Notes under the pieces: model-generated
The model's database searches: none
The model's input: only the letters and a program-made list of their open reading frames with translations
Told to the model about the DNA's origin: nothing
Shown here: positions 44,801 to 54,362 of the stretch, piece by piece
Numbering within the stretch: position 1 is the stretch's first letter
Layout: each line of letters begins with the position of its first letter
Origin: Prevotella sp. P5-50
Lineage (GTDB): Bacteria; Bacteroidota; Bacteroidia; Bacteroidales; Bacteroidaceae
DNA: 64,000 bases
Reading direction: 5' to 3'
NCBI RefSeq assembly: GCF_002251295.1
Contig: NZ_NPJA01000015.1
Coordinates: forward strand, 1-64,000
Program-made: the position numbers and the translations under genes

Positions 44801-46139
44801 ACGTTTCGTAGATCCCAATACCAATATCGTTCTTTCTTCGATGAACGTACCTTACGGTTCTTCTCTCTATTTCAAGCATGGAGCTTTGGTTAAGAAGGGC
44901 GACAAACTTGCACAGTGGGATCCGTTTAACGCCGTCATCGTTTCTGAATACGCAGGAACCTTGAAGTTCCACGATGTAATTGAAGGTATTACTTACCGTG
45001 CCGAGACCGACGAAACCACAGGTCTTACTGAAAAGATTGTCACCGAGTCGAAAGACAAGTCTAAGGTACCTACCTGTGATATTATTGACGCTAACGGTGA
45101 GGTTGCTGGAACATACAACTTCCCTGTGGGTGGTCACGTAGTAGTTGAAGATGGTCAGACTATTAAAACGGGTGAGACCCTCGTTAAGATTCCTCGTGCA
45201 GCTGCCAAGGGTGGTGACATTACGGGTGGTCTGCCTCGAGTAACAGAGTTGTTCGAGGCACGTAACCCAAGTAACCCAGCCATTGTATCTGAAATTGATG
45301 GTGAGGTAACCATGGGTAAGGTGAAGCGCGGTAACCGTGAAATCATCGTTACATCAAAGACTGGTGAGCAGCGCAAGTATCTCGTATCGTTGTCTAAGCA
45401 GATTCTGGTACAGGAACACGATGCCGTACGTGCAGGAACTCCGCTGTCAGATGGTGTTATTACTCCAGCAGACATCCTTGCTATCAAGGGTCCCACGGCT
45501 GTACAGGAATATATCGTGAATGAAGTACAGGATGTGTATCGTCTGCAGGGTGTGAAGATTAACGATAAGCACTTCGAGATTATCGTACGCCAGATGATGC
45601 GTAAGGTACAGATCAACGATCCAGGCGATACCTCATTCCTTGAGCAGGAGATTGTTGATAAACTCGACTTTGCAGAAGAGAACGATCGTATCTGGGGCAA
45701 GAAAGTTGTTGTAGATGCTGGTGACTCAGAGAACCTTCAGAAAGGTCAAATTGTTACCGCACGCAAACTGCGCGACGAGAACTCAATGCTGAAGCGTCGC
45801 GACCTTAAATTGGTTCAGGTACGTGATGCTGTTGCTGCTACCTCTACCCAGATTCTGCAGGGTATCACCCGTGCCGCTCTTCAGACCAAGTCGTTCATGT
45901 CGGCTGCATCGTTCCAGGAAACCACTAAGGTGCTCAACGAAGCTGCTATCCGTGGTAAGGTTGATTACCTTGAGGGCATGAAGGAGAATGTGATTACTGG
46001 TCACTTGATTCCAGCCGGAACTGGTCTTCGCGAATTTGAAAAGATTATCGTAGGCTCGAAAGAAGAGTATGAGCGCATGCAAGCTAATAAGAAAAATGTG
46101 CTTGACTTTGCCAACGAACCTGCAATGGACGAGAAATAA
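41811..46139 (+). CDS. rpoC: RNA polymerase beta' subunit
   Basis: A 1442-residue catalytic subunit. The first zinc site uses C66, C68, C81 and C84. The magnesium-binding motif [12 protein letters not shown] is at 482-493, and the second zinc region includes EDCGTLRG and [13 protein letters not shown]. The trigger-loop region ([16 protein letters not shown]) is intact. It is followed by a strong terminator, which closes the rplKAJL-rpoBC group. Confidence 0.98.
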   Translation: MAFKKESKIKSNFTKITIGLASPEEILENSCGEVTKPETINYRTYKPERDGLFCERIFGPTKDYECACGKYKRIRYKGIVCDRCGVEVTEKKVRRERAGHIELVVPVAHIWYFRSLPNKIGYLLGLPTKKLDSIIYYERYVVIQPGVMAGRQDAEGNAAVGSNMYDLLTEDEYNDIIENQISIENDYLDDSDPNKFIAKMGAEAIYDLLVRLDLDSLSYELRDRANSDSSMQRKNEALKRLQVVEAFRNSVEKGINRPEWMIMKIIPVTPPELRPLVPLDGGRFATSDLNDLYRRVIIRNNRLKRLMEIKAPEVILRNEKRMLQEAVDSLFDNSRKSSAVKSESNRPLKSLSDSLKGKQGRFRQNLLGKRVDYSARSVIVVGPELKMGECGLPKLMAAELYKPFIIRKLIERGIVKTVKSAKKIVDRREPVIWDILENVMKGHPVLLNRAPTLHRLGIQAFQPKLIEGKAIQLHPLACTAFNADFDGDQMAVHLPLSNEAVLEAQILMLQSHNILNPANGAPITVPSQDMVLGLYYISKIRPGAKGEGLTFYGPEEAIIAYNEGRCDLHAQVKVMVDDRIDGKPVRHLVETSVGRVIVNGIIPEEVGFVNKIVSKKSLRDIIADVIKNVGFAEACEFLDGIKNLGYRMAYEAGLSFNLDDIIIPESKKDLVAKGNEEIRQITENYNMGFITDNERYNQVIDTWTHINNDLGNVLMKEMTEADQGFNAVFMMLDSGARGSKDQIRQLSGMRGLMAKPQKAGAEGAQIIENPILSNFKEGMSVLEYFISTHGARKGLADTAMKTADAGYLTRRLVDVSHDVIINEEDCGTLRGLVCTALKNGDEVISTLYERIIGRVSVHDIIHPSTGELIVAAGEEITEPIAQAIEDSPIESVEIRSVLTCESKHGVCMKCYGRNLATRRMVQKGEAVGVIAAQAIGEPGTQLTLRTFHAGGVAANAAANASIVVKNDSRIEFEEVRTVPFDEDGRECEMVVSRLGEVRFVDPNTNIVLSSMNVPYGSSLYFKHGALVKKGDKLAQWDPFNAVIVSEYAGTLKFHDVIEGITYRAETDETTGLTEKIVTESKDKSKVPTCDIIDANGEVAGTYNFPVGGHVVVEDGQTIKTGETLVKIPRAAAKGGDITGGLPRVTELFEARNPSNPAIVSEIDGEVTMGKVKRGNREIIVTSKTGEQRKYLVSLSKQILVQEHDAVRAGTPLSDGVITPADILAIKGPTAVQEYIVNEVQDVYRLQGVKINDKHFEIIVRQMMRKVQINDPGDTSFLEQEIVDKLDFAEENDRIWGKKVVVDAGDSENLQKGQIVTARKLRDENSMLKRRDLKLVQVRDAVAATSTQILQGITRAALQTKSFMSAASFQETTKVLNEAAIRGKVDYLEGMKENVITGHLIPAGTGLREFEKIIVGSKEEYERMQANKKNVLDFANEPAMDEK

Positions 46140-46168
46140 TTCTCGCTCCTGACTAATAGATCAAAGTG

Positions 46169-46206
46169 CTGCTATTGTCTGAAAGGACGGTAGCAGCGTT
46201 TTTTTG
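46169..46206 (+). terminator. Terminator of rpoBC
   Basis: A 12-bp stem (46169-46180 with 46187-46198, two G-U pairs) and 6-base loop are followed by TTTTTTT (46200-46206). Confidence 0.9.
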
Positions 46207-46207
46207 T

Positions 46208-46245
46208 ATGTTATTTCTATATAGGCATGTTATTTCTATATAGGC
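46208..46245 (+). repeat. 19-bp exact tandem duplication
   Basis: ATGTTATTTCTATATAGGC occurs twice in direct succession (46208-46226, 46227-46245), right after the rpoC terminator. The rest of the 46140-46474 spacer shows no gene. Confidence 0.85.
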
Positions 46246-46474
46246 ATCATGCTTAGTTGGATTTGGCTTCTCTGCAAAGTTTCTTTCAATTTGGTCCTGT
46301 CAATAGTATTGTTATCCCTTCGGATCATTCCTGGGTATTGAGTAAACTATTAAGAACGCATACATGATGCCTACTATAAATACTTGAATTATTCCTTTGT
46401 TATTAGCACGATTATTCGTAAATTCGCACATGAAAACTAATTCATGAAATGTTAAAAGTATAAATGAATTGAAT

Positions 46475-46987
46475 ATGGAGAATATATTAAACTTGTGCCG
46501 AGAACGTTTCTCGGTTCGTAAATTTACTTCCGAGATAGTATCTCATGAGGATTTAGAATATGTGATGGAATGTGTGCGTATGGCCCCATCTGCTGTCAAT
46601 AAACAGCCTTGGCATTGGATCGCGGTGAGGAGCGACGAAGGCAAAAGCAAGTTGCAGGAGTGTTATGATCGTGAATGGTTCAAGACTGCTCCGATGTATA
46701 TTATCGGCATGAAGAATGTTGAGGAAAACTGGGTTCGCAAGTATGATGGTAAACCACATGGTGACGTTGATGTGGCCATTGCTGCAGAGCATTTATGTCT
46801 GGCTGCTACAGAGCGTGGACTTGGTACATGTTGGGTGTGCAATTATGATACAGATAAGATGCAACAATATTTTGGTCGTGACGGTTTTGAAGTTGTGGTG
46901 GTAGTTCCTATAGGACATGTTGCTCCTGACTGTCCGAAAGCGGAGAAAAAGCGCAAGCCATTAACGGATATTATGGATGTGATATAA
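46475..46987 (+). CDS. Nitroreductase-family flavoprotein
   Basis: A 170-residue FMN-binding oxidoreductase of the nitroreductase fold, short form. The opening RFSVRKFTSEIVSHEDLEYVMECVRMAPSAVNKQPW contains the FMN-phosphate Arg cluster and the dimer-interface motif. AAEHLCLAATERGLGTCWV is the second conserved part. It is a likely NAD(P)H-dependent reductase of nitro or quinone compounds; the true substrate is unknown. ATG 46475 is taken as the start; an upstream TTG at 46469 is less likely. Confidence 0.87.
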   Translation: MENILNLCRERFSVRKFTSEIVSHEDLEYVMECVRMAPSAVNKQPWHWIAVRSDEGKSKLQECYDREWFKTAPMYIIGMKNVEENWVRKYDGKPHGDVDVAIAAEHLCLAATERGLGTCWVCNYDTDKMQQYFGRDGFEVVVVVPIGHVAPDCPKAEKKRKPLTDIMDVI

Positions 46988-47207
46988 AAATATCTGGTTT
47001 ATCTGGGAAATGGAGTAATCAAATCAATATAGAACAAAACAAAACTGCTGAACATTTTTGTATATTTGAACAACCACAAACGAATATATGATAATGGACA
47101 GCAGTTTTCTTTTGTCATGCATGGGCTTTATAGTCTTGAACGTATAAAAAGACTTGTATAGTAGGTAGCCTCATATCAATCCAGAATTTGAGTTTTCGGA
47201 AATAAAT

Positions 47208-47320
47208 CGAACATCGAACACCTGTCATGCCGTAATCTGTTGTATGATAGCGGTCTTAGATGGTGTTCGGCGTTCGTATTTTGAGGGTTTCCGAACACCA
47301 ATCGAACACCAACGAACACC
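47208..47320. repeat. CGAACACC repeat cluster with inverted copies
   Basis: CGAACATCGAACACC (47208-47222) and GGTGTTCGGCGTTCG (47262-47276) are inverted relatives. Three further CGAACACC copies follow in direct orientation from 47292 with 10- to 11-bp spacing. It sits in the 1 kb gene-free stretch 46988-48023. No protein-coding frame is convincing there. Confidence 0.6.
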
Positions 47321-47447
47321 CGCAAAACCTTCATGTCAACATTCCTATCATCTAAATGCAAGTTAATCAAAAGTGCGCTTTTATTATAAATAAGGTATAG
47401 CCCGATATTTTGCCAAAGCATTTCAATATTAGGCAAAAGTATTGCCC

Positions 47448-47650
47448 AACGTTTGGCAAGAGTGTTTTCAACGTTTGATAAAGGTATTATCCAATGTTTG
47501 GCAAGAGTGTTTTCAACGTTTGATAAAGGTGTTATCCAACGTTTGATAAAGGTGTTATCCGACGTTTGATAAAGGTGTTATCCAACGTTTGATAAAGGTG
47601 TTATCCAATGTTTGATAAAAGTGTTATCCAACGTTTGGCAAGGTGTTGAT
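47448..47650. repeat. Nine-unit tandem array, 22/23-bp period
   Basis: Nine units begin AACGTTTG or a one-base variant, at 47448, 47470, 47493, 47515, 47538, 47561, 47584, 47607 and 47630. Two unit types occur: one with GATAAAGGTGTTATCC (23 bp, can fold as GATAA-TTATC) and one with GCAAGAGTGTTTTC (22 bp). There are no unique spacers, so it is not a CRISPR array. Confidence 0.88.
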
Positions 47651-47729
47651 AAATATCAAGCCGTTCATCATCAAGCAGGAACAACCAATTTCTCCAGAGA
47701 TGTGATGGCTTACCAACAGATGATAGAAT

Positions 47730-47868
47730 GGTGGTCGATAATGCCGTTATAAGATTTTCGACCACCCACTTAATCGTATATCTTACAATGTGTTATCCCA
47801 TATCGGTGGTCGATGGTCGATTATTTGCTACGTCGCGTGTGCGTGCATACGTGTGTGCGCACGCATAC
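47730..47868 (+). repeat. GGTGGTCGA/alternating-GC intergenic repeat, copy C
   Basis: GGTGGTCGA (47730-47738), inverted TCGACCACC (47758-47766) and GGTGGTCGATGGTCGATTATTTGC (47805-47828) precede ACGTCGCGTGTGCGTGC and an alternating purine-pyrimidine run to 47868, which includes an inverted TGCGTGC/GCACGCA pair. It is the best-preserved of the three copies. Confidence 0.8.
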
Positions 47869-48023
47869 CTTATTATATGGATGTTATACCAAATATCATT
47901 TCATGGATGTATAATTTGTGGATAAAGAAAATAATGTATCACCTTGCATCCGGAAACGCTTATGTATTGGTGAAATGAGAAGAAATCAAAGAAAAAGTAG
48001 AATCTAACTCTTATTATTTTTAT

Positions 48024-48815
48024 ATGAAACAAAAATTAAACTGTTGCAAATTTGTTGGCATGCTCTTGGCTTTTACCGCCATCTCCTGCTCTGAGAGCGA
48101 TGGGTTGCAGAACAACGGTATGTCTGACAAGAAGATTTGCTTTACTGCTATGTTGCAGAAAGGATGGAACGGAGGTGAAAAAACTCGTGGGGCTGTGTCT
48201 GAGTCGGCAGCACTTGCCCAAGAGCAGATGGTGCTAGAGGCAGAAGGCCAACTCGACACCCTCTCTATCGCATGCTATTGAAACTGACAATGAAGAATTG
48301 AGGGGGGGATAATTACCCTCCCCTGTACACAAACCCGTTGCGCATTAAATGATGCCGCTGAGGTAGGGAATTTCGGCGTGAGTGCCGTTTACACCAAAGG
48401 TTCTACTATTTCTTCCTTGTATCATGATCAGCAAGTCACCAAGAGCGGTAACAACTGGTTTACCGCAGGCAACGAGATGTGGCCTACCGAAGGATCTCTG
48501 TCGTTTTATGCTTATGCACTTTATCAGCGTGCCGCCTTGTCTTATATATCTACAGCTGCTGATTTCGCCAAGAATAAAGTCATCCGCTACGTGGCAGATA
48601 CGGATATAGACCATCACCCCGATTTTATTGTAGCCAAAAACGAAGCTATTGCTTATAACATTTCTACTGCCAGCAAACTTGTGGAGCTTGCTTTCAGCCA
48701 TACCCTTACTGCCCTTACCTTTGCCGTAGATGCAGAAATGATATCAGGAAAGGTGAAACGTATCACTATAAAAGGAGTGAATGGACAGAGTGACTATGAT
48801 TTTGCTCCCATTCTC
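48024..48815 (+). pseudogene. Broken fimbrillin-like lipoprotein gene
   Basis: The first part has a lipoprotein signal (MLLAFTAISC) and then ICFTAMLQKGWNGGEKTRG, as in fimbrillin/Mfa-like surface proteins. At 48279 the frame meets three close TGA stops. In the +1 frame, AIETDNEELRG bridges the gap, and after the G7 run at 48302-48308 the first frame resumes (DAAEVGNFGVSAVYT, then WPTEGSLSFYAYA, and TALTFAVDAEMISGKVKRITIKGVNG). This fits two compensating frameshifts. After SDYDFA the fimbrillin similarity ends where an 11-bp repeat begins, so the second half of the gene is gone. It would have been a surface adhesin subunit. Confidence 0.75.
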
Positions 48816-48852
48816 GTTAGGTTTGAACGGTTCCTCGTCGTGTATTCGAAAG

Positions 48853-48929
48853 TTTCTCGTTCGACTCTCGATCCTCTTTCGTTCGGTCTTCGACATATCC
48901 TCGTTCGGTTCTCGATCGGTCTTCGATAG
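48853..48929 (+). repeat. 11-bp-period tandem array, seven units
   Basis: Seven gapless 11-mers of CTCGTTCG/CTCGATCG/CTTCGA type run from 48853 to 48929, for example TTTCTCGTTCG, ACTCTCGATCC and TCTTTCGTTCG. The array occupies the place where the 3' half of the fimbrillin gene should be. Confidence 0.75.
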
Positions 48930-49434
48930 ACTAACGAATGACGAATGAGAAGCAATCGTGTGTTAAGCGAAAAAGCATGGTTCTTCTGTTGTATCCAGTT
49001 GGGGGCGTTGGAAGTGATGCCTGTTAATATAATTGCGTTGTTTTATATTGTACGATAAATGGCTTGTTGCAAAGGTATCTTTTTGTTTTGGAAATCATCC
49101 TTAGGTACGGTTGCAAAGATACAACATCACAAAACCCAAATGTCTGTCCTTGTCCGTCTTTGAGATTATTTTTAGGTTCTATTAACTTTTCTACGGATTT
49201 TTTTATAAGTTCTGCACATTGAATAGCAAAACGCTTTTGATAAAAGATCAGTAGTCAATCAATAAGTTGCCATATCGTTTATTGATAACAATCCTTAATC
49301 GGTTGTCTGATGGTCTGTGAGTATCATTTATCGCAGTTTGCAATCTTTAGTTCTTTATAATGCAATTCTGTTGGTGCAGGTATTGATGGCTTTATGGGAG
49401 TATATATAATGAAAATGGTCTTTTCTGCTTGACG
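48930..49434. other. Spacer with two orphan leftward -7 boxes
   Basis: No gene is seen. On the minus strand TACCTTTG (49070-49077) and TATCTTTG (49114-49121) fit the -7 consensus, both after a shared GTTGCAAAG context, but no leftward gene follows. They may be remnants of a lost gene or start an antisense or noncoding RNA toward the fimbrillin remnant. Confidence 0.4.
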
Positions 49435-50085
49435 TTAGAGATATTCCATCAGTACGTCCCATACGGCGATGATGTGGCAGATGCTGCCAGCTAAGACGAA
49501 GAAGTGGAAAACGCTGTGCATATATCGTTTCTTGTTGAGCGAATAGAATACTGCACCGGTAATATAGGCTACTCCTTCAGCAATAATCCATGCCACAGCA
49601 GCAGTAGATACGGAGTCGATCAATGGCTTGAATGCCACAAGAACAGAAAGGCCCATGCCTACGAAACAAAATGTCTCAAGATTAGAATGCTCCTTGAGCT
49701 TGATGAAACTGATGGCGGTGCCGACTATGGCACAAAGCCACACAAAGGTGAACAGCGACCATCCCCAGTAGCCTTGGCTGCGTAGCGCAATAAGTGTAAG
49801 AGGGGAGTAGCTGCCTGCTATGTGCCAGTAGATGGCAGCGTGGTCCCATTTGCGCAACCGTTCTTTCCACTTTGAATGTCTGGGGAGTGCATGGTATGCT
49901 GTGGATGCCATATATGATCCTAACATGCCAAAGAGATAGAGACACACGCCGAGGCGTGCCCAAGGGTTGTCACCTTTGAATGCCATGACGAGAAACACAA
50001 TGCCGAACGCCAAGCCTAATAGTATGCCGCCAGCGTGTGACCATGTGTTCCAAAGTTCTTCTTTATGTGTGTATCTTATAGCCAT
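49435..50085 (-). CDS. Hemolysin-III/PAQR-family membrane protein
   Basis: A 216-residue integral membrane protein with about seven helices. The opening EELWNTWSHAGGILLGL and MASTAYHALP, WDHAAIYWHIAGSYSPL and FHFFVLAGSICHIIAV carry the conserved Ser, His and Asp of the CREST-type metal-dependent hydrolase fold. Hemolytic activity is not generally shown for these proteins; a membrane lipid hydrolase or homeostasis role is more likely. The ATG at 50085 is chosen because the TTG at 50094 lies within the -7 box. The message is predicted to be leaderless. Confidence 0.9.
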   Translation of the reverse strand: MAIRYTHKEELWNTWSHAGGILLGLAFGIVFLVMAFKGDNPWARLGVCLYLFGMLGSYMASTAYHALPRHSKWKERLRKWDHAAIYWHIAGSYSPLTLIALRSQGYWGWSLFTFVWLCAIVGTAISFIKLKEHSNLETFCFVGMGLSVLVAFKPLIDSVSTAAVAWIIAEGVAYITGAVFYSLNKKRYMHSVFHFFVLAGSICHIIAVWDVLMEYL

Positions 50086-50091
50086 CGTTTG

Positions 50092-50099
50092 CAAAGATA
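50092..50099 (-). promoter_or_regulatory. -7 box of the hemolysin-III gene
   Basis: The minus strand reads TATCTTTG, ending six bases before the ATG at 50085. That puts the expected transcription start on or beside the start codon. Confidence 0.65.
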
Positions 50100-50235
50100 C
50101 GAAATATTTTTGGTTTATTAGGAAAATGAAGTGATAAAGTCTGAATAATAATATTTTGTTTCGTATATATTATATGGATCGCATGCTTCTATACGCGCGT
50201 ACATTATATTATCGTGTATTCATTTGATAGAGTCT

Positions 50236-50301
50236 GAACTTACCTAAGGTTTACGTTGGACTTGCTTAGGACTTGCTTGGGACTTGCTTGGGACTTGCTT
50301 T
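50236..50301 (+). repeat. 11-bp-period tandem array, six units
   Basis: GAACTTACCTA, AGGTTTACGTT, GGACTTGCTTA, GGACTTGCTTG, GGACTTGCTTG and GGACTTGCTTT follow each other without gaps. A second pair of 11-mers, CCGAATGCATC twice, lies at 50344-50365. The unit order matches the array at 28931. The rest of the 50100-50661 spacer shows no gene. Confidence 0.78.
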
Positions 50302-50661
50302 GTACGTCTTCAGAAGTTTCGTGTGTAGAAAAGTAGTGACGACCCGAATGCATCCCGAATGCATCCCGAAGCCCGATGACGCTTGTGCGAGAAAAGGCGG
50401 TAAGGATTTCCTTCTTGTGCGAGATTAGCAAGTGCGGCTTGCTTTACTTGGAATGATGTGAGGACTGTGTTGCTGTGGGCGGAAACAAATTTGTGGTTGA
50501 GTTGACAAAAGCTTGCTGATGAGTTATGGTAATCCTCTCTTTCTCTGTTTTTATAGAACTTTTATCTGTTAAATATTGCAAAAACACTTATAAAATGTTA
50601 AATAATAAAAATGCAGGTTGTATTTGTCTCTTATATATTAGGTAGTTAGGCAAAAAGTTAG

Positions 50662-50669
50662 TACCTTTG
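50662..50669 (+). promoter_or_regulatory. -7 box of the rpsL operon
   Basis: TACCTTTG lies 85 bases before the rpsL ATG. The -33 region is weak. This is the only clear box before the long ribosomal protein operon. Confidence 0.6.
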
Positions 50670-50754
50670 CACCCCAAAAGCGCCTAATATCAATGGGGTA
50701 GCTATGTCAAGTTGAGTAATAACAAACAATATAATAAATTAAAAACAAACAATT

Positions 50755-51135
50755 ATGCCTACAATTTCACAATTGGTAAGAAAAGGCAGAAAGGTGCTCG
50801 TTGAGAAGAGCAAATCTCCCGCTTTGGATTCATGTCCTCAGCGTCGTGGAGTTTGCGTTCGTGTATATACAACGACTCCTAAGAAGCCTAATTCGGCTAT
50901 GCGTAAGGTAGCCCGTGTACGTCTGACAAACCAGAAAGAGGTAAACTCTTACATTCCTGGAGAAGGACACAACTTGCAGGAGCACTCAATCGTTCTCGTT
51001 CGCGGTGGACGTGTGAAGGACCTTCCTGGTGTACGTTATCACATCGTTCGTGGTACTCTTGATACCGCAGGTGTTGCAAGCCGTACACAGCGTCGTTCTA
51101 AGTATGGTGCTAAGCGTCCTAAGGCCAAGAAATAA
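50755..51135 (+). CDS. rpsL: Ribosomal protein S12
   Basis: A 126-residue small-subunit protein at the decoding centre. [18 protein letters not shown] and [17 protein letters not shown] hold the two lysines whose change gives streptomycin resistance; both are wild type. It starts the str-type operon. Confidence 0.98.
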   Translation: MPTISQLVRKGRKVLVEKSKSPALDSCPQRRGVCVRVYTTTPKKPNSAMRKVARVRLTNQKEVNSYIPGEGHNLQEHSIVLVRGGRVKDLPGVRYHIVRGTLDTAGVASRTQRRSKYGAKRPKAKK

Positions 51136-51285
51136 TAGCCGGTGAGGGTTATTTGGCTCGAAAAATCAAAAGTAAAACGTTTTGCTGGAGAATTGTTATA
51201 GACAGGTTGAGTAAATGCTCATGTGAGAGCGTTGAAGAACAAGCAAGAACAGCCCCACGCAGACAACAAAACAAAAAAACAAAAA

Positions 51286-51762
51286 ATGAGAAAAGCAAAA
51301 CCAAAGAAGCGTGTGATCCTTCCAGATCCAGTCTTCAATGACAAAAAAGTGTCTAAGTTCGTTAACCATCTGATGTATGATGGTAAGAAATCTATCTCTT
51401 ATGAGATTTTCTACAATGCTCTTGAAACCGTAAAGGCTAAGATGCAGAATGAAGAGAAATCTGCTCTTGAGATTTGGAAGCAGGCTCTCGACAACATCAC
51501 TCCTCAGGTTGAGGTTAAGAGTCGTCGTATCGGTGGTGCAACCTTTCAGGTTCCTACTGAAATCCGTCCCGATCGCAAGGAGAGTATCTCTATGAAGAAT
51601 ATGATTTCTTTTGCACGCAAGCGTAGCGGTAAGTCAATGGCTGACAAGCTTGCTGCTGAGATTATGGACGCATTTAACAATCAGGGTGGTGCCTACAAGC
51701 GCAAGGAGGACATGCATCGCATGGCTGAGGCTAACCGTGCTTTTGCCCACTTCAGATTCTAA
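51286..51762 (+). CDS. rpsG: Ribosomal protein S7
   Basis: A 158-residue protein that starts assembly of the 30S head. It begins [39 protein letters not shown] 63 bases upstream gives a non-conserved extension and is rejected. It is followed by fusA after 24 bases. Confidence 0.96.
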   Translation: MRKAKPKKRVILPDPVFNDKKVSKFVNHLMYDGKKSISYEIFYNALETVKAKMQNEEKSALEIWKQALDNITPQVEVKSRRIGGATFQVPTEIRPDRKESISMKNMISFARKRSGKSMADKLAAEIMDAFNNQGGAYKRKEDMHRMAEANRAFAHFRF

Positions 51763-51786
51763 TTATAATACAAGGAGAAGAAAGAA

Positions 51787-53913
51787 ATGGCAAATCGCGA
51801 CTTACATTTGACTCGTAATATCGGTATTATGGCTCACATCGATGCCGGTAAAACCACTACTTCTGAGCGTATCCTTTTCTATACAGGAAAGACTCATAAG
51901 ATTGGTGAGGTGCACGATGGCGCTGCTACCATGGACTGGATGGCTCAGGAGCAGGAGCGTGGTATCACTATTACCTCTGCTGCTACTACCTGTAACTGGA
52001 CTTGGCAGGGTAAATCATTCAAAATCAACTTGATTGACACTCCAGGACACGTTGACTTCACTGCTGAGGTTGAGCGTTCACTGCGTGTTCTTGACGGAGC
52101 TGTTGCTACTTATAGTGCTGCTGACGGTGTACAGCCTCAGTCAGAAACTGTTTGGCGTCAGGCAGATAAGTACAATGTTCCACGTATCGGTTATGTAAAC
52201 AAGATGGACCGTTCTGGTGCTGACTTCTTTGAGACTGTACAGCAGATGCGCGACATTCTTGGTGCTAACCCTGTAGTTATCCAGGTGCCCATTGGTGCTG
52301 AGGAGAACTTTAAAGGTGTGGTTGACCTTATCAAGATGAAGGCTATCCTGTGGCACGACGAGACCATGGGTGCTGAATATGATTTAGAGGAAATTCCTGC
52401 TGATCTTCAGGATGAGTGCGACGAGTGGCGTAATAAGCTGCTTGAAGCTGCCGCTGAATATGATGAGGCCTTGATGGAGAAATACTTTGATGATCCTAAC
52501 TCAATCACTGAGGATGAGGTTATCGCCGCTATCCGTAAGGGTTGTGTAAGCATGGCTTGCACTCCTATGGTTTGTGGTTCTTCATATAAGAACAAGGGCG
52601 TACAGCCTCTGCTCGACTATGTTTGTGCATTCCTCCCATCTCCTATCGACATTGAGGTAGTTAAGGGTACTAACCCTGATACTGATGAGGAAGAAGATCG
52701 TAAGCCCAGCGAGACAGAGCCTACTTCAGCTCTTGCGTTCAAGATTGCTACCGACCCATACATGGGCCGTCTGGTATTCTTCCGCGTTTACTCAGGTAGC
52801 GTAAAAGCTGGTTCTTACGTTTACAACCCACGTTCAGGTAAGAAAGAGCGTATCAGCCGTCTGTTCCAGATGAACTCAAACAAGGAAATTCCTATGGAGT
52901 CTATCGACGCTGGTGATATCGGTGCTGGTGTTGGTTTCAAGGATATCCGTACTGGTGATACTCTCTGTGATGAAGATCATCCTATCGTACTTGAGTCTAT
53001 GAGTTTCCCTGATACTGTGATTTCTATTGCCGTAGAACCTAAGTCACAGGCCGACATTGCTAAGCTTGACAATGGTCTTGCTAAGCTTGCCGAGGAAGAC
53101 CCAACCTTTACTGTACGTACTGATGAGCAGAGTGGTCAGACTATTATCTCAGGTATGGGTGAGCTTCACCTCGATATTATCATCGACCGTCTGAAGCGCG
53201 AATTCAAAGTAGAATGTAACCAGGGTAAGCCTCAGGTTAACTACAAAGAAGCCATCACCAAGACGGTTAACCTCCGTGAGGTTTATAAGAAGCAGTCAGG
53301 TGGTCGCGGTAAGTTCGCTGACATCATTGTTAATGTTGGACCAGTTGATGACGATTGGGATATCAAGGAGAATGGTGGACTTCAGTTCGTCAACGAAGTT
53401 AAGGGTGGTAACATTCCTAAGGAATTCATTCCATCAATCCAGAAAGGATTTGAGACAGCCATGAAGAACGGTATCCTCGGTGGTTACCCCGTTGATTCAC
53501 TTAAGGTAGTTGTTGTTGACGGTTCGTTCCACCCAGTTGACTCTGACCAGCTCTCATTCGAAATCGCCGCTCAAATGGCTTATAAGGAAGCTTGTGCACA
53601 GGCTAAGCCCGTACTTATGGAGCCTATCATGAAACTCGAAGTTGTTACTCCAGAGGAGAACATGGGTGACGTGATCGGTGACTTGAACAAGCGTCGTGGC
53701 CAGGTAGAAGGAATGGAAGAAGGTCGCAGCGGTGCTCGCATCGTTAAGGCTCAGGTACCTCTGTCAGAGATGTTCGGTTATGTAACCGCTCTCCGTACCA
53801 TTACTTCTGGTCGTGCAACCAGTTCTATGGAATATGATCACCACGCTCCTCTGTCAAGCACATTGGCTAAGGCTGTGCTCGAGGAAGTTAAGGGACGTGC
53901 CGATCTCGTATAA
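51787..53913 (+). CDS. fusA: Elongation factor G
   Basis: A 708-residue translocation GTPase. The P-loop AHIDAGKT is at 16-23, the switch II motif DTPGHVDF follows, and domains II to V are complete to the usual C-terminal end. Position after rpsL-rpsG identifies it as the main fusA. It is followed by rpsJ, with tuf located elsewhere (33488). Confidence 0.97.
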   Translation: MANRDLHLTRNIGIMAHIDAGKTTTSERILFYTGKTHKIGEVHDGAATMDWMAQEQERGITITSAATTCNWTWQGKSFKINLIDTPGHVDFTAEVERSLRVLDGAVATYSAADGVQPQSETVWRQADKYNVPRIGYVNKMDRSGADFFETVQQMRDILGANPVVIQVPIGAEENFKGVVDLIKMKAILWHDETMGAEYDLEEIPADLQDECDEWRNKLLEAAAEYDEALMEKYFDDPNSITEDEVIAAIRKGCVSMACTPMVCGSSYKNKGVQPLLDYVCAFLPSPIDIEVVKGTNPDTDEEEDRKPSETEPTSALAFKIATDPYMGRLVFFRVYSGSVKAGSYVYNPRSGKKERISRLFQMNSNKEIPMESIDAGDIGAGVGFKDIRTGDTLCDEDHPIVLESMSFPDTVISIAVEPKSQADIAKLDNGLAKLAEEDPTFTVRTDEQSGQTIISGMGELHLDIIIDRLKREFKVECNQGKPQVNYKEAITKTVNLREVYKKQSGGRGKFADIIVNVGPVDDDWDIKENGGLQFVNEVKGGNIPKEFIPSIQKGFETAMKNGILGGYPVDSLKVVVVDGSFHPVDSDQLSFEIAAQMAYKEACAQAKPVLMEPIMKLEVVTPEENMGDVIGDLNKRRGQVEGMEEGRSGARIVKAQVPLSEMFGYVTALRTITSGRATSSMEYDHHAPLSSTLAKAVLEEVKGRADLV

Positions 53914-53921
53914 TGCAATTT

Positions 53922-53960
53922 AGGAGTGCCGCTGAGCAAATGACTCTTTAGCGGCCTCCT
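53922..53960 (+). other. Stem-loop between fusA and rpsJ
   Basis: AGGAG-T-GCCGCT (53922-53933) pairs with AGCGGCCTCCT (53950-53960), leaving one bulged T. The T content after it is weak (TTCAATATTTTT), so it may act as an attenuator between the str and S10 parts of the operon. Confidence 0.6.
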
Positions 53961-53998
53961 TTCAATATTTTTATTCATCAATTTATAATTCAAGACAA

Positions 53999-54304
53999 AT
54001 GAGTCAGAAAATTCGTATCAAGCTGAAGTCTTATGACCACAAGTTGGTTGACAAGTCTGCAGAGAAAATCGTGAAAGCTGTTAAGGCTACAGGCGCTATC
54101 ATCAGCGGTCCTATCCCCTTGCCAACCCACAAGCGCATCTTCACTGTTAACCGTTCAACCTTCGTTAACAAGAAATCTCGCGAGCAGTTCCAGCTCTCAG
54201 ATTACAAACGTCTGATTGACATCTACAGCTCTACAGCAAAAACTGTTGATGCTTTGATGAAGCTCGAACTCCCCAGCGGTGTTGAAGTTGAGATCAAGGT
54301 CTAG
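53999..54304 (+). CDS. rpsJ: Ribosomal protein S10
   Basis: A 101-residue small-subunit protein, also the NusE partner in antitermination. [22 protein letters not shown] and [17 protein letters not shown] are characteristic. It opens the S10 group. Confidence 0.97.
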   Translation: MSQKIRIKLKSYDHKLVDKSAEKIVKAVKATGAIISGPIPLPTHKRIFTVNRSTFVNKKSREQFQLSDYKRLIDIYSSTAKTVDALMKLELPSGVEVEIKV

Positions 54305-54362
54305 TAACGATTAAGTAAGATACAAAAACGAATTTATTTATTATTATTAAAAAGTAATTGAA

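Noticed and set aside
47448..47650. Regular repeats resembling a CRISPR array
   Set aside because: Units are contiguous with no unique spacers, the period is only 22-23 bp, and no cas genes are present.
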